From Mallotus nudiflorus (taxonomy: Eukaryota; Streptophyta; Magnoliopsida; Malpighiales; Euphorbiaceae), in contig CANTUR010000341.1 of assembly GCA_947683625.1 (NCBI GenBank), positions 836,699-900,698 of the forward strand: 64,000 nucleotides of DNA, given 5' to 3'. Of the stretch, positions 47,127 to 57,854 are shown in pieces. A program made the translations under genes and the position numbers. The notes beneath the pieces are model-generated. The model was not told the DNA's origin. It searched no databases and saw only the letters and a list, made by a program, of their open reading frames with translations. Positions within the stretch are counted from its first letter, which is position 1. Every line of letters starts with the position of its first letter.

Positions 47127-47500
47127 ACAGCGTTTGCCAGCGTAGAGTCCATCAGGGACTGTGTTATCTGACACCACTGACATGCTTCAGATGCGGGCAG
47201 ACAGGACATTTTGCCAGATCGTGTCCTTATTCCGGGTATCAACAGCAGCAGAATCCACGATTCCCACAGCAGTCGATTGCTAGTGCTGCACCCGTGCCAT
47301 TTCAGTTACCTCCAGCCCAGCATCAGAGTTCCACTCAGTTTGTTCCACAGCAGAGTCGTGGTAGAGGTACTAGAGGAGGTGCCAGAGGTGTTGGCCAGGC
47401 TTCTACCATTCAGCAGGGAGGTCGCGGCCAGGCCAGAGTTTTTCATCTTACTCAGCAGGATGCTCAGGCATCTAATGCAGTCGTGGCAGGTATTGTTTCT
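47127..47500 (+). pseudogene. RE7 gag, C-terminal remnant
   Basis: Starts within the segment just before the knuckle, with a further short deletion (GTTTGCCAG-CG-TAGAGTCC). The knuckle at 47183-47224 is intact (CFRCGQTGHFARSC). A Gln-rich linker (47294-47470) leads to protease. The N-terminal and capsid regions are absent, so no particle protein is possible. Confidence 0.83.
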
Positions 47501-47524
47501 GTTTATTACCTGGATGCTTAGGTT

Positions 47525-49444
47525 TTGTTTGATCTGGGTGCCACACATTCATTTGTTTCTCCTATTTTTGCTTCTAAATCTTATTGGCAAGCTTCGAGGA
47601 TGGCTTTTCCTTTGTCTGTTGCCACTCCTCTGAGCGATTCCTTGGATGCCGATATTGTTCTTTCTGGTTGTCCAGTTCTCGTGGGAGATAGAGAATTACC
47701 CGCTGATTTGATTTTGTTGGATGTGATGGAATTTGATGTTATTCTGGGAATGGATTGGTTATCTCAACACTATGTCATGGTAGATTGCAGGAATAAAGAG
47801 GTGACGTTCAGAATTCCTGGTGAAGAAGAGTTTAAGTTTGTTGGTGATAGGAGTTCAGCACCTCAGAATCTTATTTCTGCTATTACGGCTAGGAAGTTAT
47901 TGAAGAAGGGATGTCAGGGATATTTGGCATTAGTCAGGGATACTTCAGTGGAGAAGTTGTCACTCACAGATGTTCCGGTTGCTTGTGAGTTTCCTGATGT
48001 TTTTCCCGAGGAGTTGCCAGGTTTACCACCTCACAGAGAGATTAAGTTATGTATAGATGTGGTCCCAGGTACTACTCCTATATCTATGCCACCCTATCGT
48101 ATGGCTCCTGCAGAGTTGAAAGAGTTGAAGGAGCAGTTGCAAGAGTTATTGGATAAAGGTTTCATTAGACCTAGTGTTTCTCCTTGGGGTGCACCAGTCC
48201 TATTTATGAAGAAGAAGGATGGTACCCTGAGACTGTGCATTGACTACAGAGAGCTGAATAAGGTAACAGTGAAGAACAAGTATCCTCTCCCGAGGATAGA
48301 TGATTTGTTTGATCAGCTACAGGGTGCACAGTTCTTTTCTAAGGTTGACTTGAGGTCGGGTTATCATCAGCTGCGGATTAGTGAAGCTGATATTCCTAAG
48401 ACAGCGTTCCGCACTCGATATGGTCATTATGAGTTTCTGGTGATGTCTTTTGGTTTGACTAATGCACCAGCAGCTTTTATGGACTTGATGAACAAGGTAT
48501 TCAGACCGTATGTGGATCAGTTTATGGTAGTCTTCATTGATGATATACTAGTATATTCTAGGAGTATGGAAGAGCATGTATATCACTTGAGGATTGTACT
48601 ACAGACACTGAGAGATCATCAGCTTTATGCTAAATTCTCCAAGTGTGATTTCTGGATGGAGAGTGTTTCTTTTCTTGGACACGTAGTGTCTAAAAAAGGT
48701 ATTCAGGTTGATCCACAGAAGATTGAGGCAGTATCTGAGTGGCCTAGACCTACTTCTGTCACTGAGATTTGGAGTTTTTTGGGTTTAGCCGGGTATTATA
48801 GGCGGTTTGTGCAAGATTTTTCTAGAATTGCATCCCCTATGACTCGCTTGACTCAGAAGAATGTTAGATTCGAGTGGTCAGAAGCATGTGAGAATAGTTT
48901 TCAGTTGTTGAACGAGAAGTTGACCACAGCGCTAGTGTTAGCTTTGCCTAATAGTGTGGATAAGTTCACAGTTTACTGTGATGCCTCTAGAATTAGTCTT
49001 GGTTGTGTATTGATGCAGAATGGAAGGGTGATAGCCTATGCTTCGAGGCAGTTGAAGAAGCATGAGCAGAACTATCCCACACATGACCTTGAGATGGCTG
49101 CAGTGATCTTTGCTTTAAAGATTTGGAGACATTATTTGTACGGGGTGACTTGTGAGATATTTACTGATCACAAGAGCCTTAAGTACAATTTCCAGCAGAG
49201 AGATTTGAATTTGAGGCAGAGAAGATGGTTAGAATTATTGAAGGATTATGATTGTGAGATCTTATATCATCCGAGTAAAGCTAATGTGGTAGCAGATGCC
49301 TTGAGTAGGAAGTCCTCAGGTAGTCTTGCTCACATCAGTGTTGAGAGGAGACCATTGATCCAGGAATTGCATCTGTTGGTGGATCAAGGTCTGATGATGA
49401 AGATTAGTAGATCAGGTGGACTGCTAGCTCAGTTTAAAGTATGA
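47525..49444 (+). CDS. RE7 pol fragment: protease, RT and RNase H, 639-codon open frame
   Basis: Longest open frame in the window. In residues of this frame: protease motif DLGATHSF at 3-10 (Leu replaces the Ser/Thr of the catalytic triad); RT from about 185 to 375, with KKDGTLRLCIDYREL at 230-244, DLRSGYHQLRI at 275-285 and the FIDD catalytic motif at 337-340; RNase H with D486 (YCDAS), E523, D548 (FTDHK) and D591 (ADALSR), all four acidic positions present. The apparent start is only the first ATG after a TAG (DA to stop, near 47519) that cuts it from gag. It ends at CGA to TGA where integrase would continue. RT and RNase H could still fold, but protease looks inactive and the natural start and primer site are gone. 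It would convert element RNA to DNA in cytoplasmic particles. Confidence 0.85.
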   Translation: MFDLGATHSFVSPIFASKSYWQASRMAFPLSVATPLSDSLDADIVLSGCPVLVGDRELPADLILLDVMEFDVILGMDWLSQHYVMVDCRNKEVTFRIPGEEEFKFVGDRSSAPQNLISAITARKLLKKGCQGYLALVRDTSVEKLSLTDVPVACEFPDVFPEELPGLPPHREIKLCIDVVPGTTPISMPPYRMAPAELKELKEQLQELLDKGFIRPSVSPWGAPVLFMKKKDGTLRLCIDYRELNKVTVKNKYPLPRIDDLFDQLQGAQFFSKVDLRSGYHQLRISEADIPKTAFRTRYGHYEFLVMSFGLTNAPAAFMDLMNKVFRPYVDQFMVVFIDDILVYSRSMEEHVYHLRIVLQTLRDHQLYAKFSKCDFWMESVSFLGHVVSKKGIQVDPQKIEAVSEWPRPTSVTEIWSFLGLAGYYRRFVQDFSRIASPMTRLTQKNVRFEWSEACENSFQLLNEKLTTALVLALPNSVDKFTVYCDASRISLGCVLMQNGRVIAYASRQLKKHEQNYPTHDLEMAAVIFALKIWRHYLYGVTCEIFTDHKSLKYNFQQRDLNLRQRRWLELLKDYDCEILYHPSKANVVADALSRKSSGSLAHISVERRPLIQELHLLVDQGLMMKISRSGGLLAQFKV

Positions 49445-49648
49445 TCTGTACTAAGGGATAGGATTAAAGCAGCTCAGAGCCGAGATCCTATTCTAGAAGA
49501 GCTTGCAGAGAATGTTCGAGCAGGGAAGTTCACTGATTTCACACTCGATGATGATGGTGTGTTGTGGATCAGTGGTAGATTGTGTGTTCCGGATGTGGAA
49601 GATTTGAGAGAGGAGATTTTAGAGGAAGCACATTCTACAGCTTACAGT
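49445..49648 (+). pseudogene. RE7 integrase, N-terminal piece left of RE8
   Basis: Continues pol after the TGA through VRAGKFTDFTLDDDGVLWISG and PDVEDLREEILEEAHSTAYS, then breaks at the RE8 insertion. It joins in sense with 61087 onward once RE8 and one copy of ACAGT are set aside. Confidence 0.85.
49644..49648. repeat. RE8 target-site duplication, left copy
   Basis: ACAGT, repeated at 61082-61086. Confidence 0.88.
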
Positions 49649-52600
49649 TGTCACGACCCAAAACAGGGGCCATGACCGGCGCTAGGGAACGGGAATTCTT
49701 TCGAATCCGGAACCCGTAGCAAGCCTAAAAATAAAATAAATCATGCAATAACAATAACCATATAATATGCAGTGAAAAATAAAAATCATAATATCATAAT
49801 ATCATCCATATCAACTGGATTAATTCAAAACTCATCTGATCATATAAATGTATAATCTTTAATACAAATCCAGTTTCAATATAATACATCTCTTTAAAAT
49901 AAAGTACATGAAATCCAACACTTCAATTCACAACTACTGCAGTGTCTAGATAAAATAAATAAGACTCAAGTAGATAATTTACATAAAGAAGCCGGGGCGG
50001 AAGAAATCCGGCGTATCAACCTGCTACTGAGGTCTGAAGAAGTTGACTCTCCTGAAAAATAGTCAACGGAGGGGAGTCAGACCTCACTGAGTGAATTACT
50101 ATAATATATATACATACACACTAAGTGATAATGCATACAGTCAACAGTATATATATAATATGTATATATACAGGCAAATTCATACAGATGCAGAAAAATC
50201 ATTTTTATATATTTTACTGAAAAATCCCAGTTTATGAAGGATCACATAGAACCCTAGAATATCGCAACCTCAGAAAATAGTGTTAAACAACACTCAAGCC
50301 ACACAGGCTCACTTAGTCCAAAATATATCCACTTAATCCATTTGGACAGTAGACTGGCCCCGAGACACTAAGTCAACCGAGCTCCAGCAGTCTGACTGCC
50401 AGTGTGATTGGCCCCGAGACACTTAGTCAACCGAGCTCCAGCAATCACACCCAAATCACATCTCACACATAACAATAATCATAATCAAATCAATCTCCAT
50501 AAATAAGTTAGTATTATAGCCTAAAGCTATAGGCGTACCGGTACGTACTCGGTCCTAGTGCTGCCCACTAGGTAGCACGTTCTATTGATATCCTTCATCA
50601 TTAAATATAAAACATTCATTCACAATTAATGATGCATGAATTTAAATAAAACAACAATATAAACCATATATATACCGGAAATATACCAAACATAAACCAG
50701 GTATATTTCGAGTATATATATGTCAAATAAATCTAATCAAATCATAAATTAAATTAAAAATATATTTAAAAACATTTTAAATATATTTTATTAATAAAAC
50801 ATGTATATAGTTTATTATATACCAAAAATATACTTAAATACAAATCACATTATTTATGCATTTTAATCAAAATAAAACATATATTTCTAAATCATGCATC
50901 CTAAGCATATATATATAGTATAGTAACTCACCTAATGCGCTCCACGAGACAGGTCCGACGGGCCTGGTCCACTAGCCCTCGGTCTCGGCACAACTAGATA
51001 AGAAATAAATAACCGATATCAGAATAACCCTAATAGAAATCCTAGAATTCAATCTAGAGTATTTAAGTACGGAAACAGAATTAGGGTTCGACTGGATATC
51101 ACATTTTATGAGAATTCTACCAAAAATTCGACAGAACCTCCCCTGTAAAACGGACATCTCTCTACTCAAAAGAGTAGAGCCGACCCTGCAAAGAAATACA
51201 CTTCGAAAAATAGGCTCAACACAATCAAAATCCCACGGTCGGACTCCAAACTACAGTCCACCGACCGGGGTCCACAAACACAGAACAATTCCAGATATAC
51301 CAAAAATATCCTCACAACATAGTAATACATCTTATAGGTAAAAATTACATAATTAACCTTGAAACACTATAAAAACCGATTAAAACTCATTTTATTAGAA
51401 AAATCGTATATTATATATATAATTGAAAATAATTCACGAAAAAATAGTTTTAATTAGTTAAAAATACCAAATAATTTATAGAAATCATTTTTATACCTTA
51501 AATAACTAATAAAACCAATTAAATTACATTTTTAGACAATTTAGGGTAAAATTACCAAAATACCCCTATATATATAAATATACTTAAATTACTTCAAAAA
51601 TTCACCAAAAATCATACAATTATCCAAAATTAATTTTCTCAACATATTTATCAATAATATTAATAATTAAACTCAATTAACTAATTAAATTCAATTTAAA
51701 ACACAATTAACCTAATTTTTCCAAAATTCCATAAACTTCAATAATTCAAAATAAATACTTAGAAATTAATAAAAATTCCAAATAAATTCCTATAATTCAT
51801 TTCAACACTTAATTTAACCATAAACTCCAATTTCATAATTTAAATAATTAATTTCCGAAAATTAGAAAATAATATTAAAATACCCAAAAATCCAAACAAT
51901 CTCCAAAAATTATACAAAAATTCATACATGTAGATTAAGCTACTAGGAACAATATTTGTGAAGGAATTTTCCATGAATCATCCAATTCGAAGCTCAAAAA
52001 AATCAAAAACCCTAATAGGCCGAAATTGACAAAATCGAAACCTAAGCAATTCTAGACCATTTTAGCTCAAACCAAAGCTAGAATCACACTCACCAGAGCT
52101 CAAGGAGAAGAAAGAGATCAGCGGTGTCAAAAACGGTGGCCGAAATCGGTGTGATCGACGGTGGATCGATTTTCGGCTTCTCCGGCCAAAATCGATCTCC
52201 CGACGTCGGAAACGGCCTCCTCAGGCGGCGAAATTGGTCGGGGAAGACGGTGGCACACCGGACGGCACACCCACGGTGAAGGAACGGCACGGCAGCGACC
52301 GGAAATGGAGAAGGGAGAATCGGGAGGAAGAAGAAGAAGTCGGGGGCAAAATGGTAATTTTCCAAACTTTTTGATTTTTGACAAATATATGTATATATAT
52401 ATACTTTATACTATATATTAAAATAATATTAAATTACACACATCAAATATACACCACACACATAAAAATATTAATATTTTAATAATTTATACTAAATAAA
52501 ATTAATTAAATAACAATAAAACAAATAAATACTTAATAAAATATTAGGGTAATAATAAACCCTAATTAAATAATTATACACACACAGGCTTTATTTAATA

Positions 52601-52859
52601 ATTTAAAAATATGTATGAGTTCATGCAAGTCCGTAAATACATTTAAAATAATTAATAATACATTGTTTACGTGAAAATTTCCCCGAAAATACAAGTCCCG
52701 GGAAAATTTTACGTAAAACACTGGAAATAATACACAATAATTAAAATAGGTTTAAAATACATAACAACTCACAAAAATATCGTAATATATATACAAAAAT
52801 TATTGACACTGTATATCCCGGTACAGTGTAAAAATATTTTAAAAACACGGGATATTACA
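49649..52859 (-). repeat. RE8 3' LTR
   Basis: TGTCACGACCC to CGGGATATTACA, 3211 bases. It contains every conserved LTR structure in reverse, for example the CTCTACTC/GAGTAGAG hairpin near 51160-51180. Confidence 0.94.
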
Positions 52860-52874
52860 GTCTTCCCCCCTTAC
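52860..52874 (-). other. RE8 polypurine tract
   Basis: Minus-strand TAAGGGGGGAAGAC adjoining the 3' LTR. Confidence 0.86.
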
Positions 52875-52906
52875 AGGAATTCGTCCCCGAATTCCAGAAA
52901 ATAAGA

Positions 52907-54350
52907 TCAAGAAGGAAAGAGATACAGGTAAGAAGCTCGCATCTCAGCTTCAGTCTCCCACGTATGCTATTCAACTCTGTCGCTACGCCATAGAACCTTG
53001 ACCATCGGAATCTGCTTCGATCGCAACTGTCGAACTTGAAAATCAACGATCGCCACAGGTTCTTCCACAAACGTCAAATCTTCACTCACTTCTACACTAT
53101 CGGGCTATAACACGTGTGAAGGATCTGAGATATACTTCCTCAACATCGAGATATGAAATACTGGATGCACCTGTGACATACTCGGAGGCAAATCCAACCG
53201 ATATGTAACAGTGCCAACTCTCTCCAGAATCTCAAACGGTCCAATGTATCTCGGTGCTAACTTACCCTTCCTGCCAAATCTCATTACACCCTTCATCGGA
53301 GATACTTTCAGAAAAACGAAATCTCCAACCTGAAACTCCACATCTCTGCGCCTAGGATCCGCATAACTCTTCTGTCTACTAACTGCGGTCTCTAATCTGC
53401 GCTTGATCACGGCGACTTTCTCTGCAGCATCCTGAACCATCTCTGGTCCAATCAAAGCTCTCTCACCAATCTCATCCCAACTCAACGGGGATCTACACTT
53501 CCTTCCATATAACGCCTCATATGGTGCCATGCCAATACTGCTATGGTAGCTGTTATTATATGCAAACTCAACAAGCGACAAATGATCATCCCAGCTACCT
53601 CCTAAATCCAGGACACACATCCTCAACATATCTTCCAGTGTCTGGATCGTCCTCTCAGACTGGCCATCTGTCTGAGGATGAAAAGCAGTACTAAAATCCA
53701 ACCTAGTGCCCATCGCTTCCTGCAACTTCTACCAAAAATGAGAAGTAAACACCGAACCTCTATCTGACACAATGGACACAGGTACTCCATGAAGGCACAC
53801 AATATGGTTTACATACAACTTCGCCAATCTAGCAACTGAATATGTGGCTTTCATAGGCAAGAAATGTGCAGACTTCGTCAACCTGTCTACAATCACCCAG
53901 ATGGAATCGTATCCATCCTTCGAACGAGGTAAACCTACCACGAAATCCATAGCTATCCTTTCCCACTTCCACTCGGGAATAGGAAGAGGCTGAAGCTTCC
54001 CAAAAGGCTTCTGATGTTCGGCTTTCACTTACTGACACGTCAAGCACTTAGCAACATAATCAGCAACATCTTTCTTCAATCCATCCCACCAGTATAGATC
54101 TTTGATACTGTGGTACATCTTAGTAACACCTGGATGTACGCTGTAAGCTATAGAATGTGCTTCCTCTAGGATCTCTTCTCTCAAATCATCCACATCAGGA
54201 ACACACAATCTACCACTGATCCACAACACACCATCATCATCGAGTGTGAAATCAGTGAACTTCCCTGCTCTGACATTCTCTGCAAGCTCTTCCAGAATAG
54301 GATCTCGGCTCTGAGCTGCTTTAATCCTATCCCTTAATACAGATCGTACT
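52907..54350 (-). pseudogene. RE8 integrase and chromodomain
   Basis: The zinc region with its HHCC ligands (HPGVTKMYH, CLTC) is in frame 54029-54760. The core start with the first Asp (MDFVVGLP) and second Asp (SDRGSV) is in 53729-54028. The Glu segment (GQSERTIQ) and linker are in 53105-53725, and the chromodomain-like tail runs to the natural TGA at 52907-52909. Three stops interrupt it, each where other copies have Gln: TAA after CLTCQ (about 54026), TAG after SHFW (about 53726) and TAG after SHVL (about 53106). Apart from these stops the sequence is close to the family consensus. Confidence 0.88.
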
Positions 54351-56360
54351 TTAAATTGAGCTAACAGTCCACCTGATCTACTGATCTTCATCATCAGACC
54401 TTGAACCACCATCAGATGCAACTCCTGGATCAATGGTCTCCTCTCAACACTGATGTGAGCAAGACTACCTGAGGACTTCCTACTCAAGGCATCTGCTACC
54501 ACATTAGCTTTACCCGGATGGTAAAGAATCTCGCAATCATAATCCTTCAACAATTCCAACCATCTTCTCTGCCTCAAATTCAAATCTCGTTGCTGGAAAA
54601 TGTACTTAAGGCTCTTGTGATCAATAAATATCTCACAAGTCACCCCGTACAAATAATGTCTCCAAATCTTCAAAGCAAAGATCACTGCAGCCATCTCAAG
54701 ATCATGTGTAGGATAGTTCTGCTCATGCTTCTTCAACTGCCTCGAAGCATAGGCTATCACCCTTCCATTCTACATCAACACACAACCAAGACCAATTCTA
54801 GAGGCATCACAGTAAACTGTGAACTTATCCACACTATTAGGCAAAGCTAATACTGGCGCTGTGGTCAACTTCTCCTTCAATAACTGAAAACTATTCTCAC
54901 ACGCTTCTGACCACTCGAATCTAACATTCTTCTGAGTCAAGCGAGTCATAGGGGCTGCTATCCTGGAAAAATCCTGCACAAACCGCCTATAATACCCGGC
55001 TAAACCCAGAAAACTCCGAATCTCCATAACAGAAGTAGGTCTAGGCCACTCAGATACTGCCTCAACCTTCTGTGGATCAACCTGAATACCTTCTTTAGAC
55101 ACTACGTGTCCAAGAAAAGAAACACTCTCCATCCAAAAATCACACTTCGAGAATTTAGCATAAAGCTGATGATCTCTCAGTGTCTGTAGTACAATCCTCA
55201 AGTGATATACATGCTCTTCCATACTCCTAGAATATACCAATATATCATCAATGAAGACTACTATAAACTGATCCACATACGGTCTGAATACTCGGTTCAT
55301 CAGGTCCATAAAAGCTGCTGGTGCATTAGTCAAACCAAAAGACATCATCAGAAACTCATAATGGCCATATCTAGTGCGGAATGCTGTCTTAGGAATATCA
55401 GCCTCACTAATCCGCAACTGATGATAACCTGACCTCAAGTCGACCTTAGAAAAGAACTGTGCACCCTGTAACTGATCAAATAAATCATCTATCCTCGGGA
55501 GAGGATACTTGTTCTTCACTGTCACCTTATTCAACTCTCTGTAGTCAATGCATAGTCTCAGGGTACCATCCTTCTTCTTCACAAACAGGACTGGTGCACC
55601 CCAAGGAGAAACACTAGGTCTAATGAAACCTTTATCCAACAACTCTTGCAACTGCTCCTTCAACTCTCTCAACTCTGCAGGAGCCATACGATAAGGTGGC
55701 ATAGATATAGGAGTAGTACCTGGTACCACATCTATACAGAACTCAATCTCTCTGTGAGGTGGTAAACCTGGCAACTCCTCGGGAAAAACATCAGGAAACT
55801 CACAAGCAATAGGAACATCTGTGAGTGACAACTTCTCCACTGACGTATCCCTAACCAATGCCAAATATCCCTGGCAACCTTTCCTCAACAACTTCCTAGC
55901 TGTAATAGCCGAAATAAGATTCTGAGGTGCTGAACTCCTATCACCAACAAACTTAAAATCTTCTTCACCAGGAATTCTAAAAGTCACCTCCTTATTCCTG
56001 CAATCAACCACGGCAAAGTGCTGAGATAACTAATCCATTCCCAGAATAACATCAAACTCCATCACATCCAACAAAATCAAATCAGCGGGTAATTCTCTAT
56101 CTCCCACGAGAACTGGACAACCAGAAAGAACAATATCGGCGTCCAAAGAATCGCTCAGAGGAGTGACAACAGACAAAGGAAAAGCCATCCTCGAAGCTTG
56201 CCAACAAGATTTAGAAGCAAAAATAGGAGAAACAAACGAATGCGTGGCACCCGGATCAAACAAAACCCATGCATCCAGGTAACAAACAGAAAGAATACCT
56301 GCCACGACTGCATTAGATGCCTGAGCATCCTGCTGAGTCAGATGGAAAACTCTGGCCTGA
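54351..56360 (-). pseudogene. RE8 protease, RT and RNase H
   Basis: Protease is at the end of frame 56030-56494 (FDPGATHSF, Asp at residue 80 of that frame). It ends where the Trp of GMDWLSQ has become TAG. RT occupies 54770-56011 (413 codons), with LCIDYREL, DLRSGYHQLRI and the FIDD motif at about residues 253-256. It ends at TAG for Gln after GCVLM. RNase H continues in 54029-54760 (FIDHKSLKYIFQ, ADALSR). Only two stops break this part, so the enzymes are well preserved. The Pro in D-P-G replaces the Ser/Thr normal for aspartic proteases. Confidence 0.88.
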
Positions 56361-57657
56361 CCTCGACCTCCCTGCTGACTGGTAGAAGCCTGGCCAACAC
56401 CTCTGGCACCTCCTCTAGTACCTCTACCACGACTCTGCTGTGGAACAAACTGAGTGGAACTCTGATGCTGGGCTGGTGGTAACTGAAATGGCACGGGTGC
56501 TGCACTAGCAATCGACTGCTGTGGGAATCGCGGAATCTGCTGCTGCTAATATCCAGAATAAGGACACGATCTGGCAAAATGTCCTGTCTGCCCGCATCTG
56601 AAACATGTCAGTGGTGTCAGATAACACGTCCCTGATGGACTCTACCACAAGTCTGACAAACACTAGCCGCTGATCCAGAACTACGACCACTGCTACTGCT
56701 CGAAGCACCTGACCCAAATCTGAATGATCTACGCTGACCTCCACGGCCATGTCTACTGCTCCGATGCACTCGCTGCTGTTGTCTCTGACTCTGCTGAGTC
56801 GAACCTCGCTGCTGACTACTCGAACCAACATGAAAACTTGAATACGGAGTAGCCTGCGATCCACTCGACTGAACTCCCAACTGGTAATAATCAGGCATCG
56901 CTCCTTGCCTAACTAACCTCAGCTCGATCTCCTTAGCTAGCTCAATCACAGACTCCAGAGTAAGACCTGCTGTAGGCATACCAGCAAAAGCTGAACCCAA
57001 ACCAGTAACGTATGTAGTAACAGTAAAATACTGATCTCGCATCAAATCCTCAGCATATCTACCCAGACGAAGAAACTCTCGGGTATACTCCTCTACAGAT
57101 CGATCTCCACGAGAAATACTAGTCAAACGGAGATGATAACTCAAACGAAGAGGCTCGGGACAAAATCTCCTCATGAATCGCTCTCGAAACTGAGCCCATG
57201 TCATCGTCATCATATAAGGCTGGATCATCTGAATGAACCAATCCAAGGCTGGTCCCTCAACAGACAACTCAACGATCATGATCCTCTGGTACTCGGTATG
57301 AGCAGTCCGAGTCCTAGTCTCAATCGCATGCAGAAAGTCTAAAGGATCAGAAGTACCATCAAAAGCAATCCTGCCAACTCAGGCATAGAACAAAGTTGCC
57401 TCAGGGTCAGACATACCCTGCTGATAGGCAGGCTGAACAGGCTGAACAACTGGAGGAACAGGAACATCAAACTCAGGCTCTACAGCCTCCTCGTCCTGTA
57501 ACTCTCTCTGCCTACGGCGACCTGCCGCTCCTCGAGGTCTACCTCTGCCACGACCTCTACGTCTAACTGGCTGCTCAGGAGGTAAAACCTCATCCTGAAA
57601 AGACTCATCATCCTCGGCCTCAACGACCGGTGGAGCGACACGCGCTCGCCTCCTCAT
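56361..57657 (-). pseudogene. RE8 gag
   Basis: The ATG at 57655-57657 (minus) follows CTTTTCAGA. The Arg-rich and acidic N terminus is open to 57379, where CGA of YARVG has become TGA. The capsid-like region (ALDWFIQMIQPYMMTMTWAQFRERFMRRFCPEP..) is in 56617-57279. A 1-base loss near 56628 (GGGACGTG for GGGACTGTG) shifts the frame just before the knuckle. The knuckle itself is intact as C-X2-C-X4-H-X4-C at 56564-56605. A TAG for Gln follows in GYQQQ (near 56548). This is the most complete gag in the window. Confidence 0.87.
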
Positions 57658-57854
57658 TCTGAAAAGACAAATGGAAAGATTCAAACAAAACAGACAACAG
57701 AGGAATAACGCTGAACACTACATCAAGGAATACTCATCAAGACATACTCGAACCTAATACACTGCAGTAGTTCAACAGAAAACACAACTTTAAAACTAGG
57801 GCCACAACTCACATAACTAAGCCCTGACACAGAACTCCGCTCTGATACCAACTT
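57658..57854 (-). other. RE8 leader with primer-binding site
   Basis: TGGTATCAGAG on the minus strand at 57840-57850, four bases inside the LTR edge; acceptor-like TTTTCAG just before the gag ATG. Confidence 0.87.
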
